Below, piece after piece: positions 57,501 through 64,000 of a stretch of 64,000 nucleotides of DNA. Location: contig CM024758.1 in NCBI GenBank assembly GCA_014218235.1, positions 70,380,206-70,444,205 on the forward strand, in the 5' to 3' direction. The DNA is from Colocasia esculenta. Taxonomy: Eukaryota; Streptophyta; Magnoliopsida; Alismatales; Araceae. The translations under genes were made by a program, and so were the position numbers. The notes below the pieces were generated by a model. That model was not told the origin of the DNA and ran no database searches. It saw nothing but the letters and a program-made list of their open reading frames with translations. The stretch's first letter is position 1. Every line of letters starts with the position of its first letter.

Positions 57501-58358
57501 CGATAGTAACTAGCCAAACCAATAAAACTCCGAATCTCCGAAGGGGTCTTGGGAGTTTCCCAATCCATAACTGCCTGGACCTTGCTGGGTCAACTGCACA
57601 CCAGCACCGGAGATAACATGCCCGAGGAAATGAACCTCGCGCAACCAGAAATTGCACTTGCTGAATTTAGCATACAGCATGTGCTCACGAAGGACCTCTA
57701 ACACTACCCTCAAATGCTGACGGTGTGTGGCCTCATCCGGAGAGTAGACCAGCACATCATCGATAAACACCACAACAAAGCTATCTAAGTAAGGCCTAAA
57801 CACCCCTGTTCATGAGATCCATGAACGCTGCAGGGGCGTTGGTCAATCCGAAAGGAAGACCAAAAACTCATAATGCCCATAACGGGTTCTAAATGCCGTT
57901 GGACACATCCTCACTCCTAATCCTCAACTGATGATAACCAGATCGCAAATCAATCTTAGAAAAGACTGATGCATCCTGCAACTGGTCAAACAAATCATCA
58001 ATCCGAGGCAAGGGATACATGTTCTTCACAGTCACTTGGTTTAGCTTCCTATAATCGATGCATAACCTAAGTGACCCATATTTCTTCTTACGAATAATAC
58101 AGGTGCGCCCCAAGGGGAAACACTAGGGCGAATAAATCCCTTATCTAGCAATTCTTGCAACTGCCTTTAACTCGGCTAACTCCGCAGGTGCCATCCGATA
58201 TGGAGCCTTTGAGATAGGAGAGGTGCCCGGAAGCAACTCTATGGTGAACTCTATCTCTCTATCAGGTGGCAATCCAGACAAATCATCGGGAAAGACGTCT
58301 GGAAAGTTTTGCACTACCTCGATCTCTGTAGGAGTAAGTGACTCATCAGCCTCTGGTA
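57501..58358 (-). pseudogene. G6 reverse transcriptase, runs into assembly gap
   Basis: From the gap leftwards the minus strand reads EVVQNFPDVFPDDLSGLPPDREIEFTIELLPG in part, then APYRMAPAEL, LCIDYRKLNQVTVKNMYPLPRIDDLF (58113-57889) and VFSKIDLRSGYHQL. VVVFIDDVLVYSPDE (57803-57510) is the catalytic site with both aspartates. Protease and gag would lie in or beyond the gap. Confidence 0.87.
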
Positions 58359-58458
58359 NNNNNNNNNNNNNNNNNNNNNNNNNNNNNNNNNNNNNNNNNN
58401 NNNNNNNNNNNNNNNNNNNNNNNNNNNNNNNNNNNNNNNNNNNNNNNNNNNNNNNNNN
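58359..58458. other. Assembly gap, exactly 100 N
   Basis: Exactly one hundred N, a conventional size for a gap of unknown length. G6 pol (minus) lies left and G7 LTR (plus) right, so at least the rest of G6 and the start of the G7 LTR are missing. Confidence 0.97.
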
Positions 58459-58553
58459 CCTGTGAGTACGGCCACCTAAGCTGCAAGGCCCTGGGTTTCT
58501 GTGATGTATTTGCTACTATGTGTTCTTGGGTTTCTGGTCGAACCCCTATTGAC

Positions 58554-58572
58554 GGCGGCAACCAGTGCCGCC
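58554..58572. repeat. GGCGGCA/TGCCGCC hairpin in G7 U3
   Basis: A perfect seven-base stem with a five-base loop about 280 bases before the TATA box. Confidence 0.75.
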
Positions 58573-58852
58573 AGTAGCTATTGATGACATAGTATAGTGT
58601 CACCAATTGGGTTTAAACAACAATACTTATTTCCGTTTGCAATTTTCATATTTTTGGCATTTTTTTGCTCCTTGAAGGTTGACGACATTATCGATTGCCG
58701 CCAACTTCCTGTTGACAGCAATCACCCTGTCGTCTACTTCTTTGTGTGCTTTCTACTTCTTAATCCAATTTCGTTCTGATTTCTTTGCGATTTGTTTGGG
58801 GAGACTCTGATTGGGTTTGGGAACTCTTTCCTACCTTGATCCACCAAAAGCC

Positions 58853-58860
58853 TATAAATA
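58853..58860 (+). promoter_or_regulatory. TATA box of G7 LTR
   Basis: TATAAATA within GCCTATAAATATGG, a canonical plant TATA context. Confidence 0.65.
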
Positions 58861-61170
58861 TGGCTCAACCTTGTGACTTTTGGCTTAATGCTAAGGCTTA
58901 TTGTAATTTCGAAGCAAGAAAGAGAGAGACTTTGGGGTGAGCAATCGGAAGAAACAAAGATTACTCTGCCATTCATCTCCAGAGGAAGGCATGACGAACG
59001 TGGAGAAGCTCTTGGTTCGTGGGAAATTCACCTGTGAAGGCGTGAACGTTGAATCAAGCCGACAAAGATTTCCTCTTTGGCTGGCTGAAGAGGGCTTCGT
59101 TAGTCAAATTCTATCTTCAGGGAGGTTTTTTGAGGCAAGTAACTTAGGGGTTTCATCCGTGTACCTGTCACTTAGGGTTTTAGAATTTTTACAAATTTTT
59201 GTCTCATGTCCTAGATCCCTAAATTCCCTTTCTTTTGGTTTTCGATCTTCACTTTCTACAAACAAGATGTTGACGACAACATAGATTTCCGCCATGTTCT
59301 TGGTTTGACGACATGCTACATTGCCACCAACCTCTCTTAGCGGTAGTCCCTATGCCGTTAAGTTCTTATTTTCCTAAAATATCTATTTTTAAGCATGTGA
59401 AGTGTTTTCCGTGTGCTTTTGAGTGCACAACAGAGTCTAGGGTTTTTGCCATGATATGATAGGTAATGTCATGGAGTTTGTGAAGTATTGGTATTTTCTG
59501 AGCAACCTTGCTAATTTCCATAATTTCTGTTAGCGGTGAATAATGCATGCTATGATAGATTTAATTCGGAATAAAATGGATATATCATGATTCTATGATT
59601 TAGTAATTTCTCATGAATTTAGGATTTCTGTCAGTATGTTTTCAGATGAATAAATTCGTTAATTTCTTGTTTAGGCTATTTTTAAAGTGCTATCATGTTA
59701 TCTGCCTAAAATCTATTTTAAATCTTAAAAATAGCTATACTATTTCAAAAATTCTAAAAACAATTAGACGTATGATATGTTCCCTGCATATGACCCATGG
59801 TAAAAATTTGAACTCATGTTGATTCTCGAAGTCACTGTTTTCAGTTATGAGGCCATAATGACCGTGTTAAACATGATTAAGTGAAGTTAATGATTCCCTA
59901 ATGATTGGTGCCATGTTTAGGCTCTGTTAAATATGTTTTGTTAGTGTTAGACAATAAGGAATATTTTTGTAAACTGAAGTATGTGTCCATGCCAGAAGCA
60001 TGTGAATATGTCATTAAGCGCATGAGAGATATGTGTTAATTAACTGGTTAATGTGATAAAGTGATTAACATGCCGATTATGATACTACTACCATAGAAGG
60101 CTTTGGAGCCGTACTGTAGAAAAGTCCTTATGGGAAGGCTCAATGTGTATGTGATATCCTATAGGCCTCATGATGAAATTCTAGAGGTGGACAAGTACCA
60201 CTTGTTAGGGTGGAGAGGGTTCTACATAGTTTACCAAGATTTGTCACTATTTTGCCTAGGTGATGGGTATTTGCTCTGTGTGTGATAATGTCCTTCTTTA
60301 TGGTGGTTTGGGCTATGTGTCATGGCAATATGTGAAACAATGTGTAAATAAGTGTGAATGTGCAAAGTGACTATGTTAAAGATATGTGCAAGCGATCCAA
60401 TGTAAAAGAATGTGAAAACATGTGAATGTGTTACGTTTATGTTACAACAACGAGTTGAGAGTTAAGTATTTGTGATTCCTGAATGAGTAGAATACTTATA
60501 AGTATCATGCTAGTAGATTTATGCCATGTTGGCATCATGTGAAGGTAGGTGTTATGTGTTAAGGTGTGAAAGCATGTTATAAATGTGTAGATCATGTTAG
60601 AATACCATGTGCCATTAGTAATTCATGTGTAGCTGAATAATTCTAAGCATGTTTACATAGTACTTGTTTAACTATCATGTGAACCATGTATTAGTTTACT
60701 TGACGTGTTATGCTTGTGCAGAATGAATGTGGTAAGTGTATGGATGTGATCAATGGGTTGATTGTAGAGTCTATTGCATAGACTCATTCTTGCTAAATCA
60801 TACAGGTGAGACAGAGACTCTAGAGCCAGAGGAGGATGCGAGAAGCGACTCCAAGCATGAGGTGTAGCTTGCGACATAGAGATCTATTGCTATAGCTTTG
60901 TACTTTTCCTTTTCACTTAGTACGTGAGACATTTGGACTTGGTGATTTGTGGACTTTGACATATGGTTATTTTTCTACTATACAGACTGTGGGATGTGTG
61001 TGTGGCGATGGAATAAGAGTTACCTTTATTTCCACTGTACTTTCCTTTGTTATTTATGTACATCTCTACCTACTTTGTAGTGTTAGGTATATGCCCCACT
61101 GTGACGGCACGTTTTATATCGATGTGGATTGGTGTAATTGTATTAGTATAAAGAGGGTCGTTACAGATAT

Positions 61171-61184
61171 TGGTATTAGAGCCC
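61171..61184 (+). other. G7 primer-binding site (one mismatch)
   Basis: TGGTATTAGAGCCC lies five bases after the LTR end. It differs by one C-to-T change from the usual TGGTATCAGAGCCC. Confidence 0.85.
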
Positions 61185-61342
61185 AATAGGTTGAGATTGT
61201 ACATAAAAAAACTATCACCGATGCTATATTTCAAAGTATTTATAGAACTAGTCCATGTACATGATGAATAGAAGCAACTAATAATATTTATAGATAGCTA
61301 AGAAAATGCATAGGTTTAAGAACTTAGATTCTAATTGAGTTA

Positions 61343-61831
61343 CTTGTTTTACAGGCAATGGTAGTCGTGGTAGGCGTGGTGTTCAGGCTCAGGAGGATGA
61401 GCGAGGTGTGAGGAGAGGGGCGAGTGGCAAGCCCCAGTGCAGAAGGATCCTCTTGTGCCACCAACACCACCGCCTGTGGACTATGGCATGTCATGCAAGG
61501 CCTAGTTCATGCGATAGACTTAGGCAGAGACTGAGGTGGGGCTATAGGTGCAGTTGCAGGCTCAAGTTAGTGTTGTTGAGTTGGAGTAGTCTGATTTGTT
61601 GTGTGTTTGCTTATGGGTTGCATGTTGTTCCAGACTCATGATCTAGCTCCAGTCCCTCAGAAGTTTGTACAGGTGGTCCGTCCATCATGGAGCATTCCAA
61701 AGGATGGCTCCGCCTTCTGTTAAGGGGGAGAATCAGCCTCTCCTAGTAGAGAGTTGGCTAAGGAAGTGGAGAAGATCTTTCGTACTATTAGGTGTGCAGA
61801 AGAGGATAAAGTGAGCTTAGAGACCAACATG
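61343..61831 (+). pseudogene. G7 gag N-terminal fragment
   Basis: It begins with a Gly/Arg-rich N-terminus (NGSRGRRGVQAQEDERG) and reaches the gag core ESWL-(K)-EVEKIFRTIRCAEEDKVSLETNM with one base missing near 61753. It stops abruptly at 61831, where unrelated sequence begins with TG. Confidence 0.72.
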
Positions 61832-62010
61832 TGTAGAAGTGATATTTGGCCCATCTCCGCGTGGTTCATGGCCCAATAAGGCATGTTTGACTGCTTGTTA
61901 TTGCCTCGGATCCCATGCAGATGTCCACAGCGACTGCCGCTGACTCCATGTTAACGGCAAGGTCCGGGTAGTCGACTCAGGTTGGTGTCCACATGTGTGA
62001 CGTCTGCATG

Positions 62011-62040
62011 GGTTGGCGGCAACATCGCTTGCCGTCAACC
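62011..62040. repeat. 12-bp inverted repeat in A1
   Basis: GGTTGGCGGCAA and TTGCCGTCAACC pair with one G-T wobble around the loop CATCGC, about 240 bases before the TATA box. Confidence 0.75.
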
Positions 62041-62280
62041 TGGGTTTACATGGTCTGTGCAACTGTCTGAGATTCTAGCACACTTGCGCCATTGTCTCTC
62101 CCATGCAATGCATGGGGCCATTCCCAACAGGCAATGGGCCCCTTGGCACCCCTTGACCCAGTAAAAATCCTACATGGCCCCCTCTCATTGGTTCAAGCCT
62201 TAACACATGGATTGCCACATGTTTAAGTGTGTTTCTTCACACTTGAGCATCCTATGCTCCGTAGCTCCGCCCCCACTGCC

Positions 62281-62287
62281 TATATAT
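62281..62287 (+). promoter_or_regulatory. TATA box of A1
   Basis: TATATAT in GCCTATATATGGTACTCC, followed by a CT-rich leader typical of plant promoters. Confidence 0.55.
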
Positions 62288-62485
62288 GGTACTCCTTGGC
62301 CTTCTAAGTGAAGGGGGAGAGGCTGGATGAGCCCATGCCTTGTTGCTGAAGAGAAGAGAGAGAAAGTACACCTAAGCTTCCACCCTTGTCCCTCTCTTCC
62401 TCTCAACCTTTGGAGCATCCAGGAGGCTTCACCACGTGCTGAAGGAGTCCACAAAGCAGCCACCAATACTACAAACGAGGGATAT

Positions 62486-62555
62486 CTCCTTCTTCTCCTT
62501 CTCTTTCTCCTTCTCTCTCTCTTAATCTTGCATGTTATACACACACACACACACC
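62486..62555 (+). repeat. CT-rich tract and (CA)n microsatellite
   Basis: TTCTCC/CTCTCT repeats run to about 62521, and a (CA)n stretch lies at about 62537-62553. A minus-strand Arg/Lys-rich frame here is an artefact of the repeat. Confidence 0.8.
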
Positions 62556-63533
62556 ACACTCTAGCCACATAGTGCACACTCCCAACACACCTAAAAGGGG
62601 TTTTCCAAACCAAAAACGGAGGGAAGAAGGGTGGTCATAACATTTGGCCACCCCTCTTCTCAAGCACGCAATCGGTACGGGGCTCACCTTTTGGGTCGTT
62701 CTTCTTTGTGTCCGAACATTACTACACTTTCTCAAAGTCTAATAGCTTTCTATTTGTGGCAGGAACACTTCAAACGAGACCATGGAGCTTCCTTATTTGG
62801 CCGGCCGAAGAGAAGAAAGTTGGAGTCCCACCATCCACCGCTGCGCGAGGCTACGTCATCGGCGTGATCATAGTACCTCCTTGGGCACAGGTAAGAAGGC
62901 CCTATCGATCACATCCCATTCATTTCTTTGCTGGTTTTCTTTCTTCTCTCTAGTCAACTTGGTCAAACTGAAGTGAAAGAAGTCAACCAGCTACCATCCA
63001 ACGCCAACGAGGGAGCTCAGACAAGGTTCGGGAACCTCGAGAGCTAGCGCGCATTCGGGGGCGCGGAACGGAGCATCCATAGCTCTTCTTTGGCGATCAC
63101 GGTGGGACCGGTTTGCTACCATGGTCTTTAGTCTGCACACAGATAGATGGCAAGAGATCCTTCCGTCTACCAGGTAAACATCCACCATTCTTGTCATCTA
63201 CTTCTTCTCAGCGTCAACATATCTTTCTGTTTACTTCCTGTCAGCATCCGTCAATCATGCCGTCTACTCTTTTCTGAGGAACTAAACGTCCACTTCTTTG
63301 CCGTTTATTTCTCAGAAGCCTGTTTTGGACTATTTTGATTGATTTCTTTTCCTATTTGCTTCCTGTCTGATCTCTAACGGTCCTCAGTCATGGTGGGTCC
63401 TTATTTCTCTTCTGTTCTAGCCTCCCCACACATTTTTAGGATAGCCCCATTTTGATTCACAACCTTTTATCAGGGGATTCCCTCTCGGGTAAATCGGGTT
63501 GGCTTCAAGAAGAACTCTATAAGTCCCTAAATT

Positions 63534-63551
63534 CCGTGGATTCCCTCACGG
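63534..63551 (+). other. GATTCCC-loop hairpin in A1 (compensated stem)
   Basis: The stem CCGTG/CACGG encloses the loop GATTCCCT, preceded by ATAAGTC as in G4. The stem has changed on both sides relative to G1. Downstream sequence is not similar. Confidence 0.5.
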
Positions 63552-63802
63552 TATGAGGCAGGAGGACCTGTCACCTTCCCATTTAGTCCTCCTATTCACC
63601 TGGTTTTGAGTGAGGATTGAGAGAACCAGCCTTTACAAGTGTAATTAACACAACTTCAACATCTCAAAATTTTGGGACGTTGTTTAACAACATTGTTTGG
63701 TAGAAATCCACATTTCTCCTAATAACATTGTAGTTAATCATCATAATCCTCTTAAAATCAGTAGGTTGTGTGATAATGGACTTTTGGTTGAACTCCGTTA
63801 AC

Positions 63803-64000
63803 ATGTCTAACAATCCAGCTTTTGAATATGATGACAATATCTATGATGAATTTGTCGGAATGGTTAATTCTAATGTTCAGCCCGAAGAGTAAGTTCAATC
63901 CTCCTCTCAGGCCGACAATGAGGAGGTAAGTTTGAGGGTCAACCCCACATATGCCCAAGAGTTCAAGAAGACCCCGAATTTCCAAAACTCCTCTCTGCTA
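63803..64000 (+). other. Possible start of an unknown ORF
   Basis: The ATG at 63803 opens MSNNPAFEYDDNIYDEFVGM and runs 29 codons to a TAA at 63890. The same frame then stays open to the window end (QADNEEVSLRVNPTYAQEF). An acidic start after an LTR-like region would fit a retroelement gag interrupted by one stop, but I recognise no domain. The call needs sequence beyond the window. Confidence 0.25.

Larger units (their letters stand above)
58459..61165 (+). repeat. G7 5' LTR (left end in gap)
   Basis: It ends GAGGGTCGTTACA followed by a PBS. It shares a block with G6 in opposite orientation (60104-60230: GCCGTACTG, GGCTCAATGTGT, GGACAAGTACCACTTGTTAGGGTGGAG in part). It contains TATAAATA at 58853, a perfect GGCGGCA/TGCCGCC hairpin at 58554-58572, further GACGACA/TGCCGCC words (58680-58735, 59270-59350) and a stretch rich in ATGTG words (60300-60660). 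No gene. Confidence 0.82.
61832..63666 (+). repeat. A1: LTR-like sequence with promoter (unassigned)
   Basis: It begins TGTAGAAGTGATATT directly in G7 gag. It contains a TATA box (62281-62287), a CT-rich leader, a (CA)n run, a 12-base hairpin at 62011-62040 and a GATTCCC-loop hairpin at 63534-63551, like the gypsy LTRs. The right end is not certain. A possible end is CATCTCA near 63666, because AATTTTGGGACGTTG after it weakly resembles the tRNA-Asp type primer site of Tat/Athila elements. No second copy is in the window. Frames up to 137 codons come from low-complexity leader sequence. Confidence 0.4.

Noticed and set aside
62200..62613. 137-codon minus-strand frame with an Arg/Lys-rich stretch
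   Set aside because: The basic run is the translation of the CT microsatellite and the frame is antisense to a likely leader.
62885..62895. Host exon ending in a splice donor (CAGGTAAG)
   Set aside because: No convincing coding exon precedes it. Kept only as a remark on A1.

Overview
This window looks like intergenic, repeat-packed DNA from a flowering plant with a large genome. I found no convincing host gene, tRNA, rRNA or CRISPR array. Nearly every base belongs to LTR retrotransposons nested in or joined to one another, and primer-binding sites are complementary to initiator tRNA-Met. The species cannot be told from the sequence. The labels G (Ty3/gypsy), C (Ty1/copia), T (TRIM) and A (unassigned) are mine.

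Layout. 1-11770: G1, a plus-strand chromodomain gypsy element (Tekay/Del type by its long LTRs and C-terminal chromodomain) with decayed gag-pol. 11771-13574: joined LTR pieces. 13575-16349: G4, a gypsy LTR fragment. 16350-18188 and 30747-about 32728: G2, a minus-strand gypsy gag/protease remnant whose LTR is split by C1. 18189-30741: C1, a complete minus-strand copia element of the gag-coiled-coil SIRE/Maximus kind, with 5-bp target duplications ATATC and about 3 kb of extra coding-like sequence after pol. 32921-38784: C2, a young minus-strand gag-only copia element with target duplications GTTTG. 39309-41983: G5, a gypsy LTR fragment. 41984-51466: C3, a minus-strand copia element inserted in G5; its right LTR is cut at 51467, where C4, a copia LTR fragment, begins. 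51818-52455: T1, a 638-bp TRIM. 52459-58358: G6, a minus-strand chromodomain gypsy element ending at a 100-N assembly gap (58359-58458). 58459-61831: G7, a plus-strand gypsy LTR with a gag start. 61832-64000: A1, an LTR- or leader-like sequence cutting into G7 gag.

In the autonomous elements Gag would build the particle, protease mature it, RT/RNase H copy the RNA from the tRNA-primed site, and integrase insert the cDNA. In chromoviruses the chromodomain is thought to direct integration to heterochromatin. All pol genes here are broken. C2 and T1 would have depended on enzymes supplied by other elements.

The most interesting signals are in non-coding LTR DNA. One is a short hairpin kept in several divergent gypsy LTRs with compensatory stem changes. 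Another is a set of 12-14-bp spaced CCGTTG boxes next to the TATA box in three copia families. A third is clusters of family-specific CpG-containing palindromes. The fourth is dense U3 arrays, one of them built of perfect small inverted repeats.
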